Below are positions 22,606 to 33,585 of a stretch of 44,297 nt of DNA, one piece after another; positions within the stretch are counted from its first letter, which is position 1; the number at the start of each line of letters is the position of its first letter. A model generated the notes under the pieces. That model was not told the origin of the DNA. It was given only the letters and a program-made list of their open reading frames with translations, and did not search any database. The stretch spans positions 132,447-176,743 of the forward strand of contig JBNGIQ010009266.1 in assembly GCA_049999765.1 (NCBI GenBank). Reading direction: 5' to 3'. This DNA is from Phaeoceros laevis. Taxonomy: Eukaryota > Anthocerotophyta > Anthocerotopsida > Notothyladales. Position numbers and translations under genes: made by a program.

Positions 22606-23322
22606 ATGATGTTGGGGACAGCACGATGTGCCGGCAGCATGAGCATGCGTGCATTGCTAAGGGATAGCCATGTTCATGCTGGCTTCAAGTTGCCTGTTCC
22701 AGTGCAAGGACTCAAAAGTCCAAACAACTCATCATGGTCACAAAAGGTGTCAGGAGGACTTCATAGTTCATCGCCTGTCAACACGATCAGTTACATGGTT
22801 TTACTGAACCCTTTGCTGGCTTGCATGTTCCAGTTCAAACGTTCATACTTTACGACTTGCTTCCAACAGGAAAAACATTTGACATCGGCTTTGGTTCCCG
22901 ACCTTCTGCTGTGTGGACTTCGTCGGGTCCACAAGTATGCCACCATGAGGCAGGACCGTTTGAGGCACCAAGTAGATTTCCATTCACCAACTTGTCATAG
23001 ACCTAGACCAGGGGATGGTAACAAACTTGAACACCTCACATACAGGTGCGGACCCATCCAAAGTAGCGCACATACAGTAGTGGACATCCAGACTGTGATC
23101 TGTCACCTCGTTTCAAGCATAGACATCATTGGTTTTGGTGAAGGCACGAGTGCAACTCTTGAAGGCAATAGAGTTTTAGTGCCGTTGTCGAGAGGAGGCC
23201 ATACGCCAAGAGACTGCTTTTCTCAAGCCTGTCTACTAGTGTCTACCCGCAGAATGCATCGTCCTAACCAAGCTGCTTTCGGCACCGAGGTAGAACCAGA
23301 TGAGACTGAGTGTCGTCTTTGA
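22606..23322 (+). CDS. Doubtful hypothetical ORF
   Basis: An open frame of 238 residues from an ATG at 22606 (MMLGTARCAG) faces the 3' end of the PPR gene across about 85 bases. It has no recognised domain, many Cys/His/Ser residues in no spaced pattern, and no transmembrane run. It may be chance or part of the PPR gene's 3' untranslated region read on the wrong strand. Confidence 0.2.
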   Translation: MMLGTARCAGSMSMRALLRDSHVHAGFKLPVPVQGLKSPNNSSWSQKVSGGLHSSSPVNTISYMVLLNPLLACMFQFKRSYFTTCFQQEKHLTSALVPDLLLCGLRRVHKYATMRQDRLRHQVDFHSPTCHRPRPGDGNKLEHLTYRCGPIQSSAHTVVDIQTVICHLVSSIDIIGFGEGTSATLEGNRVLVPLSRGGHTPRDCFSQACLLVSTRRMHRPNQAAFGTEVEPDETECRL

Positions 23323-23407
23323 GTGTCACTGGTGTACAATGCTTCGTGTTCGCATTCATCTAGATTCCAGACCTAGTACAGGCCGAGGAGATTTTTTTTG
23401 TTTCCCC

Positions 23408-25636
23408 TCAAGGCCGACCTGCACAACGACAATATCCATCCACAAAACGATGCACACGGTGGGCATCCCTTACAACGATCTCTCTCCTTTCAATCCTCGA
23501 CATGATCTCAGTGGAACTGTGACAGTCTCCGCACATGCGCAGATTCTTGGTGACCAGCAGAGGTGTCCCACCTGGAGTGTTCAGGAGACCATACGCCAAT
23601 GCTAGCTTCTCGGCATGCCCACAGAGATCATCTTCCTTATCCTTCTCAGGCACACGCTTCAACACCAACTCTGTGCGGGGCAGATGGCCACCTTCCTCCT
23701 TCAACCTGAAATTCATACTTCGTACCTTGGTGGATATGTCTCCCCTTTCTTCACCCACAACAAATGTATGTACATGCTTGTCTACCTCGATGCCTGCCAC
23801 TGCAGGTTTCTTGCTAATTCCCACCGACTTTCTTAACCTTGCCACCCGTTCTACGTCTGACCACCTGCCAGCATCTGCATAGAGATTTCCCATGAGCACA
23901 TAGGCAGACGCACTCTGCGTCTTTGACCTCACAAGATTGTCAAAACACCGTGTTCCCCGCTCTACATCACCGTGGCTTTTGCAGGCATTCAGCAATGTTG
24001 TGAATCCAACATCATCGCTCTCAACTGACAACAACAGTTTCTCTGCCTCTTCTAAATAACCTGCCCGCCCAAGGAGATCAACCATGCAGTTGTAATGCTC
24101 GGTAGTAGGCATGATGCCATGCTCTTCCACCATTGCTTTGAAGATCTGCCTACCCTCCTTCACAAGACCTTCGTGACTGCATGCTCCTAGAAGGCAAGTG
24201 AAAGTCGTCTCGTTAGCCTGGACACCATCCCCCGTCATCTTTTGAAAGCACTCTATTGCCTTCTGGCCTTCATAGCTCTGACCAAGCCCATTTATCATCA
24301 TGGTCCAGGTAATCACATCCTTTGACGGCAACCTGTCAAACACCTTGCGTGCCTCTTCCAGCCTGCCGCATTTAGCATAAAGATCCACAAGGCAGTTGCC
24401 CACCACTATGTCAGATTCCAGCCCTCTTTCTCGAATCCGTGAGTGGAGCTGCTTCCCTTGTGCTAAAGCTCCTACCCCTGTGCATGCCTTCAAGAGGCAG
24501 GCAAAGGTAACAGTGTTCGCTACGACCATGCCTTGCTGCTCCATCTCTTCATAAAGAGAAAGGGCTTCCTGACCGTGCTCATGCTCGGCATATCCGTCTA
24601 TCATGGTAGTCCATGTCACCACATCCCTCGTAGGCAAAGTGTCAAACACCCTGCGTGCATCTAACAACCTGCCACATTTGGCATACATGTCAATCAGACA
24701 GTTCCAAACAAACAGGTTAGGCTTAACGCCACTCCTCAGCACATCAGTATGCACTTGAATGCCGGACTCCAGGTCTGATGCACTTGCACAAGCTTGCAAG
24801 GCTGCCACAAAAACATGACAGTCCGGCTCCACACCTGAGAAGCGCATCTGATGGTACAGTTGTATGGCCTGCTTAGCTTCTCCATGTTTAGCATATGCTG
24901 AAATTATGGAAGACCACATGAAGGCGTCTGGTTGGCCTACCCTGCTGAACACCTCCCTCGCCTGCTGCATCCTTCCTTGAGAAGCATACATGCGTAGGAT
25001 GTGGTTGCCCAAGAAAGTGTTGGACTCGTACCCAATTCTCACAACGAGGTCGTGAACACGTTGTCCTAGAACAAGGTCCTTCTGCGCAATACATCCCTTA
25101 AGGACACTGTAAAACAGAGAGTCGGAAACATTAGATTCTGCCGCAACCAGGAGGCTCAGAACGTCCACAGCTTGCTTGAGCTGCCCCTTCCCACAAAGTC
25201 TCCTCACGGTTTCAGCTGTTAAGCCCCTTTCGAACCTTGCATCGTGAAGAAAAGTGGACTTGGATGTAGGGGACGTCTGCGCATCCAAAGCAACCAGCTG
25301 TGCGTCCACCCAAGCAAACTTGTACAGGCTGTTCAGCCACAGGCCCTCCTTCGACACCCTGTGTCTGTGGTCCGGGAAGTGGGGGCCTTTTTTGTGTTTC
25401 CTGTTATCCCACCACACTGTGGGATCCAAAAACAACTGCCGCCACAAGAGCTCCTGCAGAGCTCCCTCAGACTCTGGAAAATCAGCACTGTTCCCGCTCC
25501 AAGATAGTTCCGTCCCCGGCCTCACTCTTGACCACCCTGCACTCGGAAGGCTGGATACTTCCGACGAGCTCTCAACGGAGACTTTCTCCTGAATCCAGCG
25601 GCTGCTGCAGGGCAAGTTGGTGAAGACACACGCCAT
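23408..25636 (-). CDS. PLS-class PPR protein with DYW:KP domain (GRP terminus), putative organellar RNA-editing factor
   Basis: This is a single exon of 742 residues from the ATG at 25636; intronless genes are typical of plant PPRs. After a poorly structured N-terminus come PPR repeats (about residues 160-560) with signatures such as NCLIDMYAKCGRLLDARRVF, DVVTWTTMIDGYAEH and the L-type GALAQGKQLHSRI, then E motifs. The DYW-type deaminase domain covers about residues 609-742. Its opening box reads KKPAVAGIEV where the usual PG box is KKPGCSWIEV. The active-site glutamate lies in HAE (674-676) instead of HSE. The zinc ligands are CGDCH (702-706), and the end is CRCAGRP instead of CSCGDYW. These changes define the DYW:KP type of hornworts, lycophytes and ferns, linked to U-to-C editing. 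The target RNA cannot be read from the sequence by eye. Confidence 0.93.
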   Translation of the reverse strand: MACVFTNLPCSSRWIQEKVSVESSSEVSSLPSAGWSRVRPGTELSWSGNSADFPESEGALQELLWRQLFLDPTVWWDNRKHKKGPHFPDHRHRVSKEGLWLNSLYKFAWVDAQLVALDAQTSPTSKSTFLHDARFERGLTAETVRRLCGKGQLKQAVDVLSLLVAAESNVSDSLFYSVLKGCIAQKDLVLGQRVHDLVVRIGYESNTFLGNHILRMYASQGRMQQAREVFSRVGQPDAFMWSSIISAYAKHGEAKQAIQLYHQMRFSGVEPDCHVFVAALQACASASDLESGIQVHTDVLRSGVKPNLFVWNCLIDMYAKCGRLLDARRVFDTLPTRDVVTWTTMIDGYAEHEHGQEALSLYEEMEQQGMVVANTVTFACLLKACTGVGALAQGKQLHSRIRERGLESDIVVGNCLVDLYAKCGRLEEARKVFDRLPSKDVITWTMMINGLGQSYEGQKAIECFQKMTGDGVQANETTFTCLLGACSHEGLVKEGRQIFKAMVEEHGIMPTTEHYNCMVDLLGRAGYLEEAEKLLLSVESDDVGFTTLLNACKSHGDVERGTRCFDNLVRSKTQSASAYVLMGNLYADAGRWSDVERVARLRKSVGISKKPAVAGIEVDKHVHTFVVGEERGDISTKVRSMNFRLKEEGGHLPRTELVLKRVPEKDKEDDLCGHAEKLALAYGLLNTPGGTPLLVTKNLRMCGDCHSSTEIMSRIERREIVVRDAHRVHRFVDGYCRCAGRP

Positions 25637-26995
25637 GGAGTTGCACTAGCTCGCCTCCTTGGCCTTAACCCCGGCCTTCCTGCACTCGTAGAGCTCATCC
25701 TCCTGGACACGCCGCGCCCTCAATGTCTGCGCATGGGCAGCGTTAGAGCGTGCAGGGAATGCATTCATTGCGTTCTCAACGCTGTGGCATGCAATTGTCT
25801 CATGACCAGTGACCTCGCAGCTGGAGTCATGTCTAATTCAGTGTGAATGTGCGAAACTTAGGCAAGGTTATGGCGGTGTGAAACGAACGGAGACACGCGT
25901 TACGCCGACCTCAAATCCCGCAATATTCGCAGCAAAATTGAACGATTCGCCAACCCGACGAGTGTGACGGTTCGAAACGAAACGGTACTGACCGCTTCAA
26001 CCACTGTGGGCCTCCTGAGGCGTATGCACCAAGCCAGCCTTCGTCGAGTCCCGTCCTTCTGTCGCACTTGCGTGTTTGCAGGGCCATAAGCACACGTAAA
26101 GTTGCCAGCGCGACGTCGAGGAAGGAATCACGTCCTTCGACTTAACGCGGCTCTTTGCTCTGTTCCTCCTCTGAGGCTGCATAAATTGCCACCTTGCCAG
26201 TCCGGAGAATTGTGCGTTCCGGCCAGGTACTCTGTCCACCATCTGGTTAGCGAGCTCAGGGAGAGAGGAGACCGATACTCGCTGTCACCGAGTCTTGCCC
26301 TCCACGGCACAATTCAGTCACAATTTGCTCACACGGGCTCAGGTACTCCTGTCCTATCCCGCCTGGTTCTTCTGGAATCGCTTGTTTCATGCAAAATAAC
26401 TTGTGCCTGCGAGATTGTGCAAATTTCATAGCGTGGAGCAACCAGAGGAGCATGCTGTCTCTGGACAGACAGCGTAACTCTGTGCTGCTTTCATGGTTGA
26501 TCACGCAATTCCCTTTATGGATCACCGGGATGACAGCACCGTGGATCATGTTAGACATGAAGATAAGCTAACCTTGCAACAAGAGGACAGTTGACTTGCT
26601 ATACTCAATGTTGCAGGCCGTAATGGTTTCTGTTGCTTTGGTGGTTGTTGACTTGTGGGGGCAGGAGGAATTATCTTCCAGCGCACCAAGAGAAAAAGCC
26701 ATAAGTTGACTGCAATCTTGGCGTAGCAGACCACAGTTGAGGAGCCAGGCACTGGAGGGGTACTTCTTCCTTCTTGAGACCTCATGAGACCTCCCTTTCC
26801 TGCAATTTGCTCCTGATCAGCCATTAGCTTTCATACTTATAGCAACATGAAAAGACAAACAGCTAACACGATGAAACCTTTCGACACAGGAACAGTAGCT
26901 TCACAAAGAGTCTTCAGTTGCCTAGAGGCAACGTAAGGCTGTCTGTCTCTCTCTCTCTCTCGTAAGTCTAACTTGCCACAGGTGCATCAGTCACC
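25637..26995. other. Intergenic region between PPR gene and unknown-function gene
   Basis: This is the divergent spacer containing the promoters of both neighbours. A CT microsatellite (about 26938-26962) lies just upstream of the plus-strand ATG. A minus-strand frame of 92 codons (26824-26546, MADQEQIAGKGG) starts at an ATG and has one hydrophobic run; I do not recognise it and give it little weight. Confidence 0.4.
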
Positions 26996-29632
26996 ATGAC
27001 GGGGCCAAAGTCTGGAACGTCCACTCCTAAAAAAGGAGAAGGTGATGGTAGTGACAGTGAATCAGAGGTTGAGGGGCCATTTGGAGGTTACAACACAGGT
27101 GCAATGCCCCTTAGCCACCGTGTTGGATACAAATGGCACCCTGTCATTCCAATCCCCTATTGCACTGGAAGGGGACCCCATAAGTTCATTGACACTACCA
27201 GGGGGAGAATCTCTTCCAGCACAGCTGCCCATACAGCAAGGCTCCTTGCAAAGTGGCACTATCATAGTGCCTGCAGCGTTGAGGGACACCAGGCAGAACT
27301 TGAAAGGAGAGAGAAGGCCTGTTCCAAATTCTACGCAGAGAGAGACCGGGTTATTGCAGAAGCCAGAAGGATGCGAGAAGAAGCTCAGTGTAGGATTATT
27401 AGAGGAGACCCATGGAAAGAGAAAGAAAAGGCAGAGCACAAGCATATTCTGCGAAAGCTCCCCTACTTCGACCCAGAGACCCTCAACAGGTGCCTGGAGC
27501 CTGGCTCATCAGGAGACGACGGATTTGATGGGAAACTCTTCGACAACGAAGGTTTCTCTTCCACCAGTCACAGGTTCAAGAGTCCCGCGTTGCCGGGAGA
27601 CCTCTAATCTGCTCGTGGCGGGTAGAAGTACTGAAGAGCAACTAGCTAGCAGATCCTCAGTAGCATTTAGTGCTTCAGGGCAGTCAGGTGAGCGGAGCCT
27701 GCACGACCCATTTTACTCTAAACCAGTAGCACAGCGATTTAGCCAACCAGGTACTTGGGAACAGGCCACTAGTGGGTCAGTAGGATTCAGGGATAAGCCA
27801 CCAAGCGGAAACTGGGCCAAGATAGTTTCACCGACAAATTATGACAGGACAATGTTGAAGGCAGAGAGGTGGCCCTCAATTGACGAGTCCGCCACATTCA
27901 GCAGCTGCAGAATACAAGCAGGTATTGCTGATCAAGGTGGAGGGTATATGGGAAGGTACAAAGAATTGAGTGGAAGCCAATTCAGCCAGGCAGACATGCA
28001 AAGAGCTTATCCTGCAGGGCGAAGAAGGCACCAATCACCATTGAAGCAAAGTTGGTTGCATAATCAGTTGGGCCAAGCCAGGGCAGACGGAAATTGTCCA
28101 GATGCTTCACTGACCGCTGCAGCAACAAAGGGCTTGTCCAGGGTAAAAGCAGCTTTTTATACTCTGCCTACCTTGAATTTAAAATGCATAGGGAAAGGCG
28201 TGACTCTTAAACAGGCACCGAAACCTCAGTCAAGAATGTTGCTACCTCCTTTGACTGGAAGGAGGCATTCTAGTAAAGATAGCCTACTGACCTTTCGTGG
28301 GAAGAGAAAATGGGACAAGGCAGCAGGCAAAAGTGAGACTGAACCAAGGTCTACAGGGAACAAGCTGCCTCCACTTCCTCCCACACACAATACAGAATTT
28401 GCCAGTGTATCATCCTCGCATCAAGAGACACTGAGCCAGAAAGCAAACAGCTTTGACCTAGGAGTTATAGAGCCGGTACTATTGATGGTTAACAAAGACT
28501 TTGCAGTGACCTCCCCTGTGAAAAAGAACCTGCTCCTAACAATTGCACTTAGCCAGAACAAAGAAAAACAAGGAGTCCATGGTGATACAGGGCAGGATGG
28601 GCAAGAGCATTCCGGTGATGCAACTTGCAGTCAGAAGTGTGGGCAGATACTGGTGGGACAGTTTACTGCATTCTCTTCTCTTATGGGGTTTGGTCTCGGA
28701 CACGACGCAAGGAGGGTTGCAACAGAGCAAAATGCGGGTGGATCTTCTACCATTTCTGAGGTTTGTCCTCCTCCTAGTCTGATCTTTGCAGTCCATAGTA
28801 AGCTCAAGTTTTGCAAGCATCCAGAACACAGTAACAGGGGAAGTGCATTTCCCACTGCTGGATGGATGCAGAGCTTGTCAGTGGAGTATTTTGTTAGGAG
28901 GTTTCAAGCAAGGGACGTGGTGACTGAAATGGAGGTAACTCTACGCATTTGTATTCCATTGTCATGCGAATTAGAGTTTGTGACTTCCATAAACATTTTG
29001 TCTGAAAATTACAGGTACAGAAAGGTAACTGGACAGTTATCTCGCTAATTGTTACAGGTGGAATACAGTTTCATGAACATGAAGAAGGTAGACTACGTTT
29101 GCACAATATTTGGTCAGCGAGTTGGAGTGTCAGTGACTAGAGCGATGTCATACCCTGATCCTAAAAATTTCAGTGCGGACACTGCTGTGGCACTTTTAAG
29201 AAAGAAACTCTTCGGCTTGGTGAGTTACCCACCAGCTGGGCTTTGTTCTGAAACACTGCTGCACGACATAAACACTTCACCTGGGTCTTTGCAGGTAGTG
29301 GCCAGGAGTGGTGTAACAAGTCGACACAGTTTCTCTCAATGCATCCTTCATGTGTGGTGTGAAACCAGAAATACAGCTAAAATCCTTGAGGAAAAGTATC
29401 CAGGTAAGAACAAGTCAAATTTCAACCTTTGGCCTGCCTAACTTTCCCGCCCAGGAGGTATGACTAACATTTTGATGCTCTCCATGCAGAAATATCTACG
29501 GAGATGCAAGTTGCTGAAGACGTCATCATGGTACTGACAGTGGCAGAAGGTTCTCAAGCCCGACCAATTTTCTATGAAGCCTGCCTAAATTCAAAACTCA
29601 GCAGTACAAAAGAATTTTTGTGGTGCTTTTGA
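26996..29632 (+). CDS. Conserved plant protein of unknown function (five exons)
   Basis: Exons are 26996-27573, 27653-28934, 29058-29219, 29295-29403 and 29490-29632. All joins keep phase and give 757 residues. The N-terminus (MTGPKSGTSTPKKGEGDG) is acidic and Ser-rich. Residues about 35-190 form a conserved-looking block (VGYKWHPVIPIPYC, HKFIDTTRGRISS, then a Glu/Arg-rich helix ending LPYFDPETLNRCLEPG). The middle 400 residues are low-complexity and Ser/Gln-rich. The C-terminal 150 residues are compact (KKVDYVCTIFGQRVGVSVTR, HSFSQCILHVWCET, AEDVIMVLTVAEGS). I recall relatives of this C-terminal block in other green plants but no function for it. Extra introns inside the long second exon are possible. 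The 79-base first intron is inferred from phase. Confidence 0.7.
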
Positions 29633-29957
29633 GAAAATCTCGAAAGAGCTTCCACTTAGGTAGATATGTCTGGTTGTTAGTGTACATACTTCGAATTCAT
29701 TGAGCTAGAACTTGGTTAGTGTAAATACTTCAGGTAACACACCTTAGTGTACATACTAAAGTGACCATTTTTGAGTGAACATACTACAGGGAGATGTCTC
29801 ACAATGATTCTAGTTGAGACTACCCGAAGGGCAAGCTGACTAGCAACCCTTCAAGCTTGTAAAACCACGTTTCTACATTTGGTTAAGAAAAACATGACAG
29901 GAAAGTCACATACCTGACCCCTAAATCTTACGGAACCGAAGTCAACAATATTTGCTT

Positions 29958-31969
29958 CTAAACTGCTGCAGGTGCAGTTTCCACAAGCTTGACAAGATCC
30001 GTCAGACTGCAAAAACGATACAACGTCCGTCAACAGTCTGTTTCAGTGCCATGGCGAATTCCAAACAGAAAACGATGGTTTGCCATTTTTCACCTGACAT
30101 TTCCAAGATCCGGATATGTAGATTTGGCCCCACTGAAATCCTGCAAGTCCCAAAGTTCCACCGATGCAAGGTCACTTCATCTATTTTGCAAAAAATGCAT
30201 TAGAGCTTTTTCTTGGCGCATTGCCAGGTATAAGAAACGGCTGGTATGCCCGAGAGTGACCTGATGACTTGTTGACGAGGTAAAGGAAACGATGCATGCC
30301 ATCCCAGCTCCTAGAGCGGCCTGGTGTGAACCAAACAGTTCGAAACCTTGACAAGAATTTACTGGAGCTAATTTGTAGGATGTGCTGAAGACATAAAAGT
30401 TTTTAAACCACCTGCAGCCCAATCAAGCTATCCTCTACCACCAAAGCATTCTCCGGTGCTACTCCAAGTGTCTGCAAGGACAGAGGTAGTTGTAAGAATA
30501 CGGAAGGAGACTTCTGGTCGAAAGGCACATATCACCGCTTAAGCAAAGTGCTCACTTGTGCAGCCGTTTTATAGATTAATGGATCTGGTTTTTTCTTGTC
30601 AACATCGTCCCCTGCAGTGACGGGATCCGTTAGTGTTTTCAACATGACCTTCGGCCAGGCCGAGGCTAAACTCACATGTAGTCAAGGGAATGGTGCTGAC
30701 CTGCAAGGAAGCAGTCTAACTTCCCAAAGCGCTCCTGCAATCTCCCGGGAAAGAAAATGAGGACATGGAGTTGTTGTATCCTCCTTTTGTAAAAAATCCG
30801 GCTTCTTAGCAAATTACCTCACCAAGAAGGTTTGTCAGGCAAAACACAACCGAGCTCTTCGTTGCTGCTGAGCAGACAGCAAGTTTTATGCCCTGCTTTC
30901 ACGAACCAAAGCTTGTTTTCATTCCCGCTTGTAAAAGCTGAACGTGCATTGCGTCAACGACAATGTCCAATCCTCAGAGACAGCAAATTTTTGGCACACA
31001 AGGCAGTCAGCTACTGGAGGATTTGGGTAATACAGCTGCTCGAGCTTCATCCATCAAACGTATGACTCCTGGTCGAGGCTCCACCTGAATTTCACGGAAG
31101 GCAATGCTGAAGGTCCGTCACAATGAACAACTCATTACCCTATTGCATTCAAGCAAATCCATTAAGTTGCTTACAGATCCTGATCCAATGAGGTCCTTGT
31201 ACTTTTCCGTCTTCCACTCCTGTAGAAGAAGCGACCAGGTTCACCTTCAAATATTTCTCGGAAATACACCAACCAAAACAAGACTCGAAATGGCCACCAA
31301 ACTGTCACCTGCAGAACGTCTATCAGGTTCTCTCTGTCAGCGTCACTCTCTGGGGGAATCCCAGATGCAGAAGATGACGGCCAGCCGTTCTTGTTGAAGT
31401 ACCTGCTATCCAACATTGCCCCTCAGCCGATGAACGGAGCCACATTGCCACCAGCAGCAGAATTGACCTAGCCTGTACTCATTTCGGGCCCCTACTGCAA
31501 GAATTTGGCGAACGCCATTCACGAACCAACGCATCTTCGGCTTCCCACCCCCAATCTGGTTCTGCAACTGGTCGTAAAACTCGGTGGTCCAATCCACCGG
31601 TGCTGGCGACGAAGGCAAGCAGACATTGAAGTGAGCAAAGGTGGCATTGTACGCACGGCGGTGAAGATCTTCTGACTCCAAAATGACGCCATCACAGTCG
31701 AAAATGAGAGCATCCAATGCCGCTCTCGCTGCACGCCTTGCGGGGCTCCTTGTGGGGGTCAGTCTAGTACCGCCCGAGAGATGGATGACCGGACTGCAGG
31801 TCCCGGACAGAAATGTTTTTGGAAGCAAGGACCGAGACTGGACAACAGTGCGGTTCGGTTGGACCAGGACAGGCTTTCCGTGGTGCGCGGAACGACGGGA
31901 TTGAGAGGAGGACGCGAACGAAAGATTGGAGCAGCCGCAGCATTGGCCGGAAGCCATAACCAGTTCCAT
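29958..31969 (-). CDS. HAD-superfamily hydrolase, CbbY-like, plastid-targeted (At4g39970-like)
   Basis: There are eleven exons: 31969-31527, 31402-31309, 31219-31175, 31084-31034, 30892-30818, 30734-30701, 30611-30556, 30471-30412, 30320-30261, 30140-30094 and 30006-29958. They join in phase to 337 residues; an ATG at 31957 would give 333. The first 80 residues are rich in Ser, Arg and Thr and lack acidic residues, as in a chloroplast transit peptide. HAD motif I is LIFDCDGVILES (Asp91 nucleophile, Asp93), motif II AVCSAATKSS, motif III Lys in KKKPDP, motif IV VVEDSLIGLQ. The C-terminus ends KLVETAPAAV. The whole chain follows Arabidopsis At4g39970 as I remember it. Members of this group hydrolyse small phosphate esters; some CbbY-type enzymes act on xylulose-1,5-bisphosphate. 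The substrate here is not known. Confidence 0.93.
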
Positions 31970-32099
31970 GGCACAAGTCCACCCTTTGAACGTGAGATGA
32001 GAAGCAAAATTGACCACTTATAAACCTTGCCATATCCTTTCATTCCACCTCCAGGGGCACACAACAAACTGTCCTTCCACAACTGGTTTTGACAAGCCA

Positions 32100-33360
32100 G
32101 ATGGTCAAGCCACCGCAACTAGGTCTGGAAAAATCGGATAGGCTGATCGTGGACGCTGTGGACATGTTCCAGGCATCGAACTTGAGCACTAATGTCCGCG
32201 CTCCCGTTGTTGAAGAGATCTACCCGAGCGTCGTCCTCCAGAGTAAGGGTGGGATATACACGGGAGGTGATGCTTATCTTGCCCCCCTGCACAAAGATCT
32301 CCACGATAGAGTGGTCCACCTGCTCAGCGTTGCTGTCAGTTCGAAGCGTGGTGACACTGGACGGATTGGGGCGATGGAAGAAGCCAGCACGGGGCCTTAC
32401 CAGAATTCGCAAGGACACCTCCGTTTCGTCTTCGTTAGCACGGCGGAAGCTACCGTAGCTGCTAGTAGCTAGTGGTGTCAAGATCCGGTGCAAGGGAAGA
32501 CCTGCGCAGTGGAGGGCGGCCTTGTGAGGAAACGGTATAGTGTCTGTTACTGGACTGGGTTGGAGATTCCCTGATAATCTGCGTTCCTGCTCTGGTCACT
32601 GCATACCAGCACTCTTGTGCTTCCATCACCAATCCGCACAACGCTGAAAACTACGGCAGTGTACTCCTGCAAGGCATGGGCAGCTAGGACGAGTACCCCG
32701 AACGGCCCCAGCACAGTGTCTGCGCTCCCTTCTCATTGCATAAGCTCTGGGCGTCCAGGGCTACAGCTTCAGTAGGTTGGAAGAGTCTGTTGGCTTGCTT
32801 CACCAGACCACCTCAATGTCCAGCTGCAGCCAAGCAGACGAAAGAACCTTCTGTCAGTGCAAGCCCTTCGCTCCATCGCAGTTCCTGTGCCACAGCAGCT
32901 GCGGGGAGGAGACACCTACTTGAGGCCCTCGAAGCTTCTCGATCTCCTTCAGCTGCCGAGCCTTCAACACAAGCTCGATTTCGGAGACGTGCTCCTGCCT
33001 CAACGAGTTCACCTCTTCAACAGGCCACTGTATGAGGTCAATTCCTGTTCCCTGGTCCAGCCAAACCGTTCTTGGAACCGCCTGATCACATGCTGGTGTC
33101 AGGTACTAGGACCATGGCCCATCAATGCAATGTACTAATTCTTCAACTGTAGAAGAATTCAAAGCTTCCTCCCGCCCTAACCTGCAAAGATGCCCATCCC
33201 TTGAGGTAGTCCTGGTGTTCGCTGTCAGATTCATTCACCCAGCCCCAAAGAATCCGCCTCTGCTTGTCCTGGTCGTAGAAGGTCTTGGAAGCATAAAACT
33301 TGCCGAAATCGTAACGCAAACCCAGTCCAGCGTCAATCTCCCCTGTCAGCCACTAAGATG
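32100..33360 (-). pseudogene. Truncated tandem copy of the invertase 3' half
   Basis: The copy begins abruptly near 33360 inside a sequence matching the parent's third exon ([20 protein letters not shown]). It keeps the end of that exon ([18 protein letters not shown]), the fourth exon start (PRTVWLDQGTGIDLIQW) and the last exon (VDHSIVEIFVQGGKISITSR). The GH32 catalytic exons are missing. The fourth-exon part loses frame after RGPQVGVS and meets a stop. A 1-base or larger loss near 32185 shifts the last residues (ADISAQVRCLEH versus parent TDIRVLKFDAWK). It is a 5'-truncated tandem duplicate that cannot make an active enzyme. Its 3' end lies close to the HAD gene, about 130 bases from its ATG. 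Confidence 0.9.
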
Positions 33361-33585
33361 TTGCTCAAATGCACCATAATTTCAGCTCAAGTGAGACCTA
33401 TTTTTCCGTCCTATTTTTGGGCGTCTCTCACAACTATGTGCGCGCCCTGGCGGACTGTGGTAACTGCAGGCAGCGGTGTGATATGCTGGATAGAATATAG
33501 ATTTAGGGAGTAAGTAAAATGAAACAACTTCAAACTTCCGATATCCTTTCAAGTTTCATTCTAACTTCTGCTGAAGTGTCAGACT

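Noticed and set aside
25960-25985. B-box-like GGTTCGAAACG as part of a tRNA gene
   Set aside because: No A box at the right distance and no stems around it.
27042-27652. Alternative frame (MMVVTVNQRL...) as the N-terminus of the unknown-function gene
   Set aside because: The frame from 26996 has far more protein-like sequence up to 27573, and a 79-base intron joins it in phase to the downstream part.
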